Of a stretch of DNA of 64,000 bases, positions 8,744 to 17,684 are shown in pieces. The notes under the pieces were generated by a model. It was not told where the DNA came from and did no database searches. It worked only from the letters and a program-made list of their open reading frames with translations. A program made the translations under genes and the position numbers. Numbering within the stretch: the first letter of the stretch is position 1; each line of letters starts with the position of its first letter. Origin of the DNA: a bacterium (GTDB lineage: Bacteria; Patescibacteriota; Saccharimonadia; Saccharimonadales; UBA4665); contig JAJZMX010000002.1 of NCBI GenBank assembly GCA_021848145.1, positions 62,001 through 126,000 on the forward strand. The letters are read 5' to 3'.

Positions 8744-10885
8744 TTAATCTCTTGTTTCTGGTTTAGCTTCTATTATTTTAGATAGATCGTACGCAAAGTT
8801 CATATAGCTATAATGATTATCTATAAAATCCTGTACCTTGTTGCGCCTAGACAATAAAGTATCAGCATCAATATTTAATTCTAGCTCTTCTGCTGTCTTC
8901 ACGGATCTTTTGTTTGAAGGATACAATATAAACCCTTCATTAAGAGAAAGTTTTTTAGCAACTACCTGACTACAACATGGCACAACTCCAAAAATCATAC
9001 CATCGAGTAATTTAGTGACTGATGCATTTTTGTTATTGATTAGAATTTCGGTTTTTGAAAGTTCTAGAATGTATTCATAGTCCGTTATATTATTTGAGAA
9101 AATTCTATCATCCGTTCCTCTAAGTCGAATAGTTTTATGTGGAAGAACATTATCATACACTAGCGCTTTAACAGGAAACTGTCTCAACGTAATCCTTAGA
9201 TCGGGGTTTATTGTTGTAGATACCTTATTAATTTCACTATAAGCATCATCGTCGAACACCACTACCTCGTTCTGTTTTGATAGCAAAGAGGCCACCCCAA
9301 TATGGGATAAACCAACTGCTTTAGTTAACCGCTCTTCAAGTTTATAGCGATCATTATTTATGAGGTTTTTATTAAGCAACTCTTTCCAGGGCTTATCTAG
9401 GCTAGTACCATACAGTATAACAATTCCGGGATTAGCCAGGGCTATTAATAGAAGACCAGCAGCATTTGAACTATTGTCTATATGATAAATAATCTTGTCG
9501 TAATTAGATATTTTAAACTGCGTCCCGGGTTCTATGAACTTAACTGGTGAAACATACGGAAGATAGTCTATTCGTTTTTCATATTTTGAGTCAGGAACAC
9601 TTAAAAAATAATCGCAGTTGCATAACCTAGAAAGTTCAGCATGCAGTCCTAGGGCTAATCTCCCAGCACCCTCTTCCAGAGAGGGATTAGGAGAAAAAAC
9701 AGCAACTTTTGGCTTCTTGGGATTATTCCTTGATTGTATATAGCTAGTCTTAATCGCCTTAACTGCTTTTTGTGCGGTACTTTCCCAGGAATATTTTTTT
9801 AAGATCATCTTATATGATTTGCTGTCTATACTATGTTTAGTTGCAGACTCAAGTGCGAGCGCTATTTCAGAAATTGAATAAGTATCAAAATATAAAAAGG
9901 CCGTTTCTGACATTTCTCTAAACACAGAAATATTAGAACAAACCACTGGTTTACTGTACTCAAGAGCTTCTAATATAGGCATGCCCAACCCTTCGTATTC
10001 CGAAGGAAAGAGCAGCATGTCACATTCTTTATAGAGATACCCTAATTCAGCACCAGAAACATTACCAGTGAAAATAACGTCAGAAGATAATTTTTTTAAG
10101 TCTTCGAGTTGGTAGTTCTTAAAATAAGATGTCACAACCAGTTTATATCGCTTATTGTTTTTTTGATTAAAGGCATCAAATCCCAGTATTGCCCTTTCGT
10201 TATTTTTTCGAAGGTCGTTTCCTGTTGGCATAAGTATAAAAGGTTTGGGTATATCAACTTTTTTAACAGTAGACGTATAATGTTTTGCCGGACCACCATC
10301 AATGGAGATTATTTTGCTTCTGTCTACACCAAGATAGATCGCTAAATCGTTTGCAACAGTTTTGGATATTGCAAAGTATTTGTCTGCCAATAGAAGTTCT
10401 TTTATCTTCGATAAATACTCAGTTCTTGTAATTGGATTATCGAGGTACATTTTATGAAACATAAGAGGAACTAGGTCATAAAATAAAAGAATTTTTTGAG
10501 TATTTATTGTTGAGGGGAATACTGGATATATCTCACCTTGCATAAGAGAAAGAATTATAAAGTCTATAGAATCAAACGAATCTAAATTGCTTAAGTGAGT
10601 ATTAATTACTTCACGGTTATGTGAAGGAACTTCTAGATTACCTATTTGGTTTGGCATCAAGTCAAGGTAAGTTATTGAGGTATTTTTTAGTTTTTTATTA
10701 ATCTCAGCTATTAAATTTGGGTTTTTAGGAGATTGTCTTGATAGAATTAACTCTATTTCGGACCATCCCTCTTTTAGGGCAAGAGGTTCTAGTGACGAAA
10801 GGAAGTCAAGAGAGTACTTGCCCATTCCCCTATGCCATGCTGGCGTCTGAAAAACCTGACCGTCAACAAGTAACTTCCTCCTCAA
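8744..10885 (-). CDS. Two-domain glycosyltransferase (GT4 N-terminal half)
   Basis: A 713-residue protein. The first ~385 residues are a full GT4 enzyme, starting with HRGMGKYSLDFL and containing MPTGNDLRKNNERAI and LLFPSEYEGLGMPILEALEYSKPVVCSN. The remaining ~325 residues look like a second GT-B-related module, with a glycine-rich GAGRLALGLHAEL loop near its start and a DDDAY element, but lack a clear EX7E motif. Double glycosyltransferases of this size are common in polysaccharide loci with Wzm/Wzt exporters, where they often build repeat units processively. Its start overlaps the FkbM gene stop by 4 bp. Confidence 0.8.
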   Translation of the reverse strand: MRRKLLVDGQVFQTPAWHRGMGKYSLDFLSSLEPLALKEGWSEIELILSRQSPKNPNLIAEINKKLKNTSITYLDLMPNQIGNLEVPSHNREVINTHLSNLDSFDSIDFIILSLMQGEIYPVFPSTINTQKILLFYDLVPLMFHKMYLDNPITRTEYLSKIKELLLADKYFAISKTVANDLAIYLGVDRSKIISIDGGPAKHYTSTVKKVDIPKPFILMPTGNDLRKNNERAILGFDAFNQKNNKRYKLVVTSYFKNYQLEDLKKLSSDVIFTGNVSGAELGYLYKECDMLLFPSEYEGLGMPILEALEYSKPVVCSNISVFREMSETAFLYFDTYSISEIALALESATKHSIDSKSYKMILKKYSWESTAQKAVKAIKTSYIQSRNNPKKPKVAVFSPNPSLEEGAGRLALGLHAELSRLCNCDYFLSVPDSKYEKRIDYLPYVSPVKFIEPGTQFKISNYDKIIYHIDNSSNAAGLLLIALANPGIVILYGTSLDKPWKELLNKNLINNDRYKLEERLTKAVGLSHIGVASLLSKQNEVVVFDDDAYSEINKVSTTINPDLRITLRQFPVKALVYDNVLPHKTIRLRGTDDRIFSNNITDYEYILELSKTEILINNKNASVTKLLDGMIFGVVPCCSQVVAKKLSLNEGFILYPSNKRSVKTAEELELNIDADTLLSRRNKVQDFIDNHYSYMNFAYDLSKIIEAKPETRD

Positions 10886-12024
10886 TTATTTGTCCTTTTA
10901 TTGTTACCTATTATTTTTCTATAACATTTAATTATTACATATTTTGCCTTGTTGTATATCAGTAAGGTAATTGGTAGATGATTTTTTTTAGCATAACTAG
11001 TAAAATTAGCTAGATCGTACTTTTGAGCCGCTTGCTGCATATCTTTTATATTATGTATATCATAATTATCAGATATATTGACCTTACTTACCTTCTGACC
11101 CGACCCTCCCAACAAAGCAGAAATTTTTTTGTCTATTAAAATAAGTCTATTTTTTAAAGTTCGTTTAAAATGCCGTTTAAATGGTGTTATTTCGTTTAGT
11201 TGACCTTGTAGAGTAGTTATCTGAGCCTGGGCATTATTAAGAGCCACTCTTGCGTGTCCTAATTCTGCTTCCAGATTTGTGTTAATAGATTTTAGCCAAG
11301 ACACTGCTTCGTCTCTCTTTTTAAAATCGTCAAGTAATTCAAAGTGGACTATAGGCTCTTTATATATCACAGACTCTACATAATCAAAACTTCTTGGGTT
11401 ATCTACAGATGTGTCAACGTAATATTCGTTCAGGCCATCAAAAAAAACTTTCTTATAGCCCTGATCTATTAACAATTTGCGCCAATCCTTCATTATGTGG
11501 TTGGCTTCAACGCATATAACCTCGGGTCTGTATTTACTCCAGTCATTACCGGAAAGTACCTCATATTCTAATCCCTCAACATCAACCTTCATAAACTGAA
11601 TACTATTAACATCGTATTCTTTAAATAAATTCTTTAAAGTAGTTACATTGACCACATAATCTTTATAGTTTTTAACTAAATGCTCGGCATCTTTAGTATG
11701 CTCAATTTTCATGTCTTCAGAAAAAGTTGAATAGCCAGACCCTTCATATTGTCGAAACTGAAGCGCTCCAGACCTATTAGAGATTCCAAGGTTTACATTT
11801 ATATCGCGAGCACGATCTTTTGTGAACAATTCGTAGCCCTGTTTAATCGGTTCAATATTTATTCCGTGCCACCCTTGATCGTAAAAGATTTTTGTAACTG
11901 AAAGTTTTGTTGGGTGTTCTGCTCCGACATCGACATAAAAGCCCACTTCGTCAGGACTGAAAAAACCCCTTAGAATTATATCTTCCCTGTTTTGAGCATA
12001 AGTAATTATGTGATCCTGTCCCAC
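10882..12024 (-). CDS. FkbM-family methyltransferase with C-terminal coiled coil
   Basis: A 380-residue protein with a GTG start (MGQDHIITYAQNREDIIL). Residues ~30-190 carry the SAM-dependent FkbM fold: FYVDVGAEHP (the nucleotide-binding loop), GINIEPIKQGYE, then FMKVDVEGLEYEVLSG, the signature that places it in this family. Residues ~245-285 form a short coiled coil (ELGHARVALNNAQAQITTLQ), followed by a basic C-terminus. FkbM enzymes O-methylate sugars. In Wzm/Wzt systems a terminal methyl group can cap the chain and be recognised by the exporter's C-terminal domain; that link is inference here. Confidence 0.85.
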   Translation of the reverse strand: MGQDHIITYAQNREDIILRGFFSPDEVGFYVDVGAEHPTKLSVTKIFYDQGWHGINIEPIKQGYELFTKDRARDINVNLGISNRSGALQFRQYEGSGYSTFSEDMKIEHTKDAEHLVKNYKDYVVNVTTLKNLFKEYDVNSIQFMKVDVEGLEYEVLSGNDWSKYRPEVICVEANHIMKDWRKLLIDQGYKKVFFDGLNEYYVDTSVDNPRSFDYVESVIYKEPIVHFELLDDFKKRDEAVSWLKSINTNLEAELGHARVALNNAQAQITTLQGQLNEITPFKRHFKRTLKNRLILIDKKISALLGGSGQKVSKVNISDNYDIHNIKDMQQAAQKYDLANFTSYAKKNHLPITLLIYNKAKYVIIKCYRKIIGNNKRTNN

Positions 12025-12029
12025 GATAC

Positions 12030-12224
12030 CTACTTTCTGCTGTAATACTGCAATAATATGTTTAGGTCTTCCTTATAGGGCCTAAACATAGAAGGGCCAG
12101 TATTAGCGCTGATATCAACGATGAAGTTTTTGTCTCGCTCTTTAATCGTCATTTGAGTAGGATCGTTCGCCAACAATACGTCTATAACATTGCTGTTATA
12201 CTTACGAATAAGCTTTCTGCTCAA
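12030..12224 (-). CDS. Small 64-aa protein between Wzt and FkbM genes, unknown
   Basis: A 64-residue reading frame with a TTG start overlapping the Wzt stop (TTGA), preceded by GAGGAAG as ribosome site, and ending 5 nt before the FkbM start. It contains RDKNFIVDISANTGPSMFRPYKEDL. I recognise no family. The tight coupling on both sides supports translation. It might alternatively be a remnant of a larger methyltransferase or acyl carrier-like gene, but nothing shows this. Confidence 0.55.
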   Translation of the reverse strand: MSRKLIRKYNSNVIDVLLANDPTQMTIKERDKNFIVDISANTGPSMFRPYKEDLNILLQYYSRK

Positions 12225-13411
12225 TTTACTTCCTCAAGATTAATATTTATATCAGGATGAATTGTGTATGTGGTATTCTCTTCTTTTAATATCCTGAAAC
12301 TAGCAGCCTCTTCCCACCAATCCCAAACAGTATTACTTGTGTTGACTGCTGCAAGGTCTACGAAATAATCACCATCTCTAAGTATATTTGGAAAACTCCA
12401 GGATATTTTTATGCGTTGATTAGTTTCTATTCGGGGTATTTTAACTTTTTTGATAATTGAGTTCGTTCCTAGAAGTTTTTGGCCAGTCGCATCAGTAATA
12501 GAAAAACCAAAATTTGCGTCCTTTACATCAACATTAGCTTTCGCGCTAACTATAATTTCTATTAATTTATCCGTAACTGTTATTTTGGGCTTAGAATATT
12601 TAACATCCCCAGTACCCCATCTATTGCTTGAGCTTGTATCTTCTGTTTGTCCCATCTTAGAGTCTTCTATGAACATTCGAGTGTATTTGGTGGCTATTTT
12701 TCCTGCGTTGCCAGAGGCTATAATTTCACTCTTTTCAATCATTATTGCCCGGTCGCAGTATTCTCTCACTGCATTCATGTCATGGCTAACAAAAACAACT
12801 GTTTTTCCTTGCCTCTTTAGCTTCTTAAAGTAATTGAAACACTTCCTTTGAAAATCTGCGTCACCCACCGCAAGCACTTCATCTATAAGCAAGATGTCGG
12901 CATTGGCCCTTGTGGCCATGGAAAAGGCAAGTCTGACCTGCATGCCTGATGAGTAGTTTTTCAGCTTCTGATCCATGAACGGCCTAAGTTCGGCAAATTC
13001 TACTATATCGTCGTACATCTTCTCGACCTCGGCTCTTGAAAAACCTAGCATTGCCCCATTAAGATAAACATTCTCTCTACCTGTTAGTTCGGAGTTAAAC
13101 CCAACCCCAAGCTCAATAAAAGGAACCAACTTACCCTTGATGTCAACCGAGCCTGTTGTTGGTTGATATATGTTTGCCAATATCTTAAGCATTGTGCTTT
13201 TGCCGCTGCCATTACGGCCTACTATTCCAAAAAACTCTCCTTTTTTAACCTGAAAACTTATGTCTTTTAGTGCATGCTGGTTTACTATCTTTGATTTTGG
13301 TTTAAATAAGCTAATAAACACCCCTTTTAAGCTATTAACCTTCTCTTGGGGCAACAGGAAATCCTTTGAAACGTTATTTACGTCGATTACTACTTCTTTA
13401 ACTTCAGCCAT
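12221..13411 (-). CDS. wzt: Polysaccharide ABC exporter, ATP-binding subunit with Wzt C-terminal domain
   Basis: A 396-residue ATPase from the ATG at 13411. The frame is open 20 codons further upstream, but that would overlap the permease, while the ATG at 13411 follows the permease stop by 7 nt and has an AGAGG site. Walker A is GRNGSGKST at ~65-73, the ABC signature YSSGMQVRL near ~165, and Walker B LLIDEVLAVGD. Residues ~255-396 form the Wzt-type carbohydrate-binding extension (DANFGFSITDATGQKLLGTN, SWSFPNILRDGDYFVDLA). In known systems this part recognises the capped chain before export. It works with the adjacent Wzm-like permease at the cytoplasmic membrane. Confidence 0.92.
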   Translation of the reverse strand: MAEVKEVVIDVNNVSKDFLLPQEKVNSLKGVFISLFKPKSKIVNQHALKDISFQVKKGEFFGIVGRNGSGKSTMLKILANIYQPTTGSVDIKGKLVPFIELGVGFNSELTGRENVYLNGAMLGFSRAEVEKMYDDIVEFAELRPFMDQKLKNYSSGMQVRLAFSMATRANADILLIDEVLAVGDADFQRKCFNYFKKLKRQGKTVVFVSHDMNAVREYCDRAIMIEKSEIIASGNAGKIATKYTRMFIEDSKMGQTEDTSSSNRWGTGDVKYSKPKITVTDKLIEIIVSAKANVDVKDANFGFSITDATGQKLLGTNSIIKKVKIPRIETNQRIKISWSFPNILRDGDYFVDLAAVNTSNTVWDWWEEAASFRILKEENTTYTIHPDININLEEVN

Positions 13412-13418
13412 GTTATAT

Positions 13419-14234
13419 TTATACCTCTTCAGCAAAATGATTAGAACGTCTCTTGAAATACCAACCAGCAACAGTAATTAATACAAATGTAAAGCCTATG
13501 GGTATGGCCCAGGCTATATCATTCCCATTAAATACTTGGTTTATTGTTGTCGTTTGATGAGTGACCATGACATAGCGAGCGTCTTGAATAACCTGTGCCA
13601 TTGGGTTGCTCATTACTATCTGCCTTATGAGCTGGTAATGTTGGGGAATACGAGAAAGTGGGTATAGTATTGGTGTTCCGTAAAAAGCACCCTGAATAAA
13701 GACATCCCAAACGTAACCGACATCACGAAACTTCACAAACAATGAGCTCAATAAGAAAGCTATTGCTAAAGAGAAAATATATAACTCAATAATTAACGGA
13801 ATTAAAAGTAAATCGTAAATATTAACACCAACGTGGCTAAAAATCATAAAGATAGCCACAACAATAAAATTTAGGCCTAGATTAATCAGGGCGGCAAACG
13901 AATTAGCAACTACGATATTATATTTTGGAAAGTTGATTTTTCTTATTAGATCACCTTTGCCTACTATTGCACTTACACTGCCAACTGTTAATTCCACAAA
14001 AAAGTTCCAGAAAACTATACCAAGCAGCAAATAAACCGCATAGTGAGGTACCGCATTACCAACCTTCAAGAACTTGGTGAATACTGCATATAGGATAAGG
14101 AATAGTAGTAGTGGCCTCAATAAAGACCAAACATAGCCCAGGAATGAATCCTGGTATCTTATTTTAAAATCAGTGCGAACTAGCTCGCGCAACAATATAA
14201 TTGAATAGCGATAACGCTCTCTAAGTTTTTGCAT
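13419..14234 (-). CDS. wzm: Polysaccharide ABC exporter, permease subunit
   Basis: A 271-residue ABC-2 family permease with about six hydrophobic segments. The N-terminus is amphipathic (LRELVRTDFKIRYQDSFLGYVWSLLRPLL), a hallmark of Wzm/TagG permeases. It should form a homodimeric channel for lipid-linked glycan with the ATPase encoded just downstream. It is the first gene of the long minus-strand glycan operon reaching 6317, and its promoter has a -10 element 6 nt before the ATG, implying a leaderless mRNA. Confidence 0.92.
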   Translation of the reverse strand: MQKLRERYRYSIILLRELVRTDFKIRYQDSFLGYVWSLLRPLLLFLILYAVFTKFLKVGNAVPHYAVYLLLGIVFWNFFVELTVGSVSAIVGKGDLIRKINFPKYNIVVANSFAALINLGLNFIVVAIFMIFSHVGVNIYDLLLIPLIIELYIFSLAIAFLLSSLFVKFRDVGYVWDVFIQGAFYGTPILYPLSRIPQHYQLIRQIVMSNPMAQVIQDARYVMVTHQTTTINQVFNGNDIAWAIPIGFTFVLITVAGWYFKRRSNHFAEEV

Positions 14235-14240
14235 CTATTA

Positions 14241-14246
14241 AATATA
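14241..14246 (-). promoter_or_regulatory. -10 element of the wzm-wzt-glycosyltransferase operon
   Basis: TATATT on the minus strand with 6 nt to the wzm ATG at 14234. No Shine-Dalgarno site is present. This fits the leaderless promoter pattern seen throughout the window. Confidence 0.5.
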
Positions 14247-14310
14247 TTACTGATAATCTATCGGTAGCACAACTTACCAAAAATAAGCTACTAATTACAG
14301 ACGCAAACCT

Positions 14311-14316
14311 TATAAT
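14311..14316 (+). promoter_or_regulatory. -10 element of the 381-aa glycosyltransferase gene
   Basis: A perfect TATAAT 11 nt before the ATG at 14328. The expected 5' leader is only a few nucleotides. Confidence 0.5.
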
Positions 14317-14327
14317 TAAACAAGTCT

Positions 14328-15473
14328 ATGCCCAAAACGGATATTCTTTTTGACGCTAGCCCTATGGTTGACTCCCAGAAAACCGGTGTGGGCTACTATG
14401 TAGATCATTTGATGAAAAGTATTGCCCAGCATTATGGACAAAATGTTTCAATTACGGGTTACTATTTTGATTTCTTGGGCCTCAACAGAAAAAAACCACC
14501 TTATGCTGAAAATATAAACTTCCAGAAAATTTGGGTTGTTCCAGGAAAGCTACTCTCGCTGTGTCGTAGACTTGGTTTTCAGCCCTTTCTAGAATTCTTT
14601 ATACCCAAGAAATCTAGAGTAACGTTGTTCACAAATTATGTAGCATTGCCCCAAATAAACAAGGGGCTTAACTCTGTGTTTATTTATGATCTTAGTTTTT
14701 TGGATTACCCAGAGTTTATAAAGGAAGAAAATCTTAAGTTCTTAAAAAAGTTTTGTCCACCATCAATTTTAGAAGCTGACTCAATAGTTACAATCTCAGA
14801 ATTTACCAAAGGTCGGATAAAACACTATTTCCCAAACATAAAAGCTCCTATAATTGTTGCGCCCATACCGCCTCAAGAGATTAAGAACAAAAGATTACCG
14901 TTATCAAAAAACTTACGTTATATGGGCATAAGCCCCAATAAATATATCCTTTTCATGGGGACAATAGAGCCTCGAAAAAATATCGATACACTAGTGAAAG
15001 GCTACGCTTGGTTGGATAAAAATATTAGGGACAATTATGCCCTCGTAATAGCTGGCGGTAATGGTTGGAAAAACGAACAAACTCTTGAAAATATTTCTAA
15101 ACTTAAAGAAGAAGGGCTTAATATTATCCTTACTGGCTATGTTACCGACAAAGAAAAGAATTTTCTTTATAGCAACGCGTCAGTATTTGTCTTACCGTCT
15201 CATTATGAGGGTTTCGGTATGCCTATATATGAAGCAATGCAGTTTGATATACCGGTTATTTTGAGCGACATCCCTGTTTTCCACGAGGTTGCAAGTGATT
15301 CAGCTCTTTATTTTGCTAAAGACAACCCCAGAGATCTTAGTAGAAAGATCGAGAAGATCCTTAATGACTCAGGATTGCGAAGTGAGCTTATAGAAAAATC
15401 AAAAGAAAGCCTCAATAAGTATAGTTGGGAAGAAAATGCCCGTATTCTTTATGAATTGATCCTTAAAAAATAA
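14328..15473 (+). CDS. Family 4 glycosyltransferase
   Basis: A 381-residue GT-B enzyme. The N-terminus has DSQKTGVGYYVDHL, the acceptor-side glycine loop. The C-terminal half has ILFMGTIEPRKNIDTLVKGY, LVIAGGNGWKNE and VFVLPSHYEGFGMPIYEAMQFDIPVILSD, all standard for GT4 mannosyl/rhamnosyl transferases. It is transcribed divergently from the wzm operon and sits 31 nt before the Rmd-like gene. A role in the same glycan is inferred from the neighbours. Confidence 0.9.
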   Translation: MPKTDILFDASPMVDSQKTGVGYYVDHLMKSIAQHYGQNVSITGYYFDFLGLNRKKPPYAENINFQKIWVVPGKLLSLCRRLGFQPFLEFFIPKKSRVTLFTNYVALPQINKGLNSVFIYDLSFLDYPEFIKEENLKFLKKFCPPSILEADSIVTISEFTKGRIKHYFPNIKAPIIVAPIPPQEIKNKRLPLSKNLRYMGISPNKYILFMGTIEPRKNIDTLVKGYAWLDKNIRDNYALVIAGGNGWKNEQTLENISKLKEEGLNIILTGYVTDKEKNFLYSNASVFVLPSHYEGFGMPIYEAMQFDIPVILSDIPVFHEVASDSALYFAKDNPRDLSRKIEKILNDSGLRSELIEKSKESLNKYSWEENARILYELILKK

Positions 15474-15491
15474 AAATAAACCATAATTAGA

Positions 15492-15497
15492 TATAAT
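15492..15497 (+). promoter_or_regulatory. -10 element of the Rmd-like gene, leaderless arrangement
   Basis: A perfect TATAAT followed by 7 nt and then the GTG start at 15505. Transcription would start at, or within 1 nt of, the start codon. Confidence 0.6.
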
Positions 15498-15504
15498 TTC
15501 CTTT

Positions 15505-16416
15505 GTGATAAAGAAAATACTAGTTACTGGCGTTAATGGGTTTGTCGGAAAGCACTTAGTTAGTGAACTAGAAGGTGTTGGTATTGAAGTTTTAGGTATA
15601 GCCGGTAAGTCTGCCGACCAAGAATCAGGCAAATATATTCAAATAGACTTAACAGACAGGGGGTCTGTTCAAAAAAACATAGACTTCTCTGGTATTGAAG
15701 GCGTAATCCATTTGGCTGGCTTGGCATCTGTTGGGGACTCGTTCAGTAACCCTCTTAAATATATTAACGTTAATTCGTCTATTCAGATTAACCTTATGGA
15801 AACAGCCCTTGAACAAGGTTGTAAGCCTAAGTTTATTGTAGTGAGTAGTGGTAGTGTATATGACCCCTCTATGGCCCTGCCACTAAAAGAAGAATCGCCA
15901 ATAAAGCCGACTTCGCCATATTCGATTAGTAAATTAGTTCAAGAAGATTTAGGACAATACTATACATCTCGTGGGCTCGAATGTGTAATAGCCCGACCCT
16001 TTAATCATATTGGCCCGGGACAAGGTTCGGGTTTTATAGTTCCAGATTTAGCAAAACAGATAGTAGAAGCCAGGAAAAATGGGGAGAGAAGCATAAGGGT
16101 CGGTAACCTTAACACTAAACGTGACTACACAGATGTCCGTGATATTGTTGGGGCATACATATTGCTGCTTAAAAAGGGACGGTCAGGAGAGGTATATAAC
16201 ATATGTTCAGGAACAGCAGTTAGTGGCAAAGAAATACTAGAGGGATTAGAGAAAGCAGCAAAAATAGAGATTAACCCTATTATTGACCCTTCAAAGAACA
16301 GGCCTGTAGACAACCCCGTTATATATGGTGACTACTCAAAATTAAATAATGAAACTGGCTGGAAACCAGAAATTAAACTAGACCAGACCTTAGCAGACAT
16401 TATTGCTTCTATGTAA
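15505..16416 (+). CDS. rmd: NAD-dependent epimerase/dehydratase, GDP-6-deoxy-D-mannose reductase type
   Basis: A 303-residue short-chain dehydrogenase of the extended type with a GTG start. It has the NAD(P)-binding loop VTGVNGFVGKHL at ~7-18, VSSGSVY, the catalytic YSISK tyrosine-lysine pair at ~142-146, and RPFNHIGPGQGSGFIVPDL with RDYTDVRDIVGAY. The RPFNHxGPGQ and RDYTDVRD pattern is typical of Rmd, which reduces GDP-4-keto-6-deoxy-D-mannose to GDP-D-rhamnose. The neighbouring convergent gene encodes Gmd, which makes exactly that substrate, and this supports the call. A dTDP- or UDP-sugar epimerase remains possible. Its end overlaps gmd by 8 bp. Confidence 0.8.
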   Translation: MIKKILVTGVNGFVGKHLVSELEGVGIEVLGIAGKSADQESGKYIQIDLTDRGSVQKNIDFSGIEGVIHLAGLASVGDSFSNPLKYINVNSSIQINLMETALEQGCKPKFIVVSSGSVYDPSMALPLKEESPIKPTSPYSISKLVQEDLGQYYTSRGLECVIARPFNHIGPGQGSGFIVPDLAKQIVEARKNGERSIRVGNLNTKRDYTDVRDIVGAYILLLKKGRSGEVYNICSGTAVSGKEILEGLEKAAKIEINPIIDPSKNRPVDNPVIYGDYSKLNNETGWKPEIKLDQTLADIIASM

Positions 16417-17404
16417 TTATGCGAGGCGCTTCAAGCTCAAGGTCATGCTTAACCATGAGTTTAACTAAATTCTCAAAATCTACTTTTCGCTTCCATCCTA
16501 GAACCCGCTCTGCTTTTTCTGGATTACCCAATAAAATATCTACCTCTGCCGGGCGCATAAACTTTGGGTTTTGCCTTACATAAGGCTTCCAATCGTCAAC
16601 GCCTATTTCCTTAAACGCAAGTTCTAGAAAGTCTTTTATTGAATGAGTCTCCCCAGTTGCAAGGACATAATCACCAGGTTCTTCTTGTTGCAGCATAAGC
16701 CACATACCTTCTACATAATCTCCTGCATAACCCCAATCTCTTTTTGGGTCAAGATTGCCTAATTCAATGTGATCCTGTAGGCCAAGATGTATTTTTGCTA
16801 CGGCATTACTAATTTTCCTAGTGACAAATTCAATCCCCCTTCTTTCACCCTCGTGATTAAAGAGGATGCCACAACTAGCATGCATACCGTAACTCTCACG
16901 GTAGTTCTTGGTTATCCAATGACCGTAGAGCTTAGCTGCTCCATAAGGACTCCTTGGATGGAATAGGGCATTCTCGTCATAGCCCTTGCCTGGCCTGTTG
17001 TAGTCTAGTCCGCCAAACATCTCGGAAGTTGAAGCCTGATAGAAGCGAACCTTCTTTTCCCCGCCAGTGACCCTTATAGCTTCAAGCAGGTTCAGTACAC
17101 CCTTGCCAGTAACTTCCGCGGTTAGGATTGGGTTTCTAAATGAATACCCGACATGACTTACAGCCGCAAGGTTATATACTTCGTCCGGTTGAGCCGTCTC
17201 AATAGCTTGGACCAGAGACGCAGGGTCGGTTAAATCGCCTTCGATTAGGTCAATATATGGCTGTTCTTGTTCGACAATTATTTTCTTAGGATTCTGTTGC
17301 CCCCTAATAAGACCATAAACTTTATATCCCTTATTGTTTAATAGTTCAGAAAGATGGTAGCCGTCTTGTCCGGTAATTCCTGTTATTAATGCAACTTTTG
17401 ACAT
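16409..17404 (-). CDS. gmd: GDP-mannose 4,6-dehydratase
   Basis: A 331-residue enzyme converting GDP-mannose to GDP-4-keto-6-deoxy-mannose. Visible motifs: ALITGITGQDGYHLSELL (the GxTGQDG loop of Gmd), YNLAAVSHVGYSF, the catalytic YGAAKLYGHW, FNHEGERRG and RDWGYAGDYVEGMW, then RPAEVDILLGNPEKA near the C-terminus, which binds GDP. Length and all motifs are complete. It is convergent with the Rmd-like gene (8-bp overlap) and follows the 76-aa gene by 3 nt. The pair points to GDP-D-rhamnose as a donor for the glycosyltransferases nearby. Confidence 0.95.
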   Translation of the reverse strand: MSKVALITGITGQDGYHLSELLNNKGYKVYGLIRGQQNPKKIIVEQEQPYIDLIEGDLTDPASLVQAIETAQPDEVYNLAAVSHVGYSFRNPILTAEVTGKGVLNLLEAIRVTGGEKKVRFYQASTSEMFGGLDYNRPGKGYDENALFHPRSPYGAAKLYGHWITKNYRESYGMHASCGILFNHEGERRGIEFVTRKISNAVAKIHLGLQDHIELGNLDPKRDWGYAGDYVEGMWLMLQQEEPGDYVLATGETHSIKDFLELAFKEIGVDDWKPYVRQNPKFMRPAEVDILLGNPEKAERVLGWKRKVDFENLVKLMVKHDLELEAPRIIT

Positions 17405-17407
17405 GAA

Positions 17408-17638
17408 CTAAGCACTTACCGGTTGAGTTTCTGGTTTTTGTTTATCTTTTAGGTTTGTAAATGAGTCTCCGTGAGGGAAATCTCCGTTATGTAGCTGATC
17501 AAGGGTTATACCCATACTTGCTGCCAGCCTTTCCCTAAAATTTTGTAGCACATAGGGATATTCTTGTGCTGCTTGGCCTGGCTCTAGGTTATGTTTTGCT
17601 GCCCAATCTCGTAATGATCCTGGATTTTCGATTGACAT
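17408..17638 (-). CDS. Conserved-looking 76-aa soluble protein upstream of gmd
   Basis: A 76-residue acidic, soluble protein with an AGGAG ribosome site before its ATG. It reads SLRDWAAKHNLEPGQAAQEYPYVLQNFRERL and later TLDQLHNGDFPHGDSF. I recognise no family. It ends 3 nt before gmd starts and is probably co-transcribed with it. The helical N-terminal half may mediate protein contacts, but that is a guess. Confidence 0.6.
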   Translation of the reverse strand: MSIENPGSLRDWAAKHNLEPGQAAQEYPYVLQNFRERLAASMGITLDQLHNGDFPHGDSFTNLKDKQKPETQPVSA

Positions 17639-17642
17639 TTAT

Positions 17643-17672
17643 TTGCTCCTAATTATCTCTGTACCATATAAT
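17643..17672 (+). promoter_or_regulatory. Promoter of the 362-aa glycosyltransferase gene
   Basis: TTGCTC (17643-17648), an 18-nt spacer and a perfect TATAAT (17667-17672), 12 nt before the ATG at 17685. Confidence 0.5.
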
Positions 17673-17684
17673 ATTACATTAGCT

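Noticed and set aside
13412-13471. Upstream extension of the Wzt ATPase frame
   Set aside because: It overlaps the permease gene, has no ribosome site, and the homologous part begins after the ATG at 13411.
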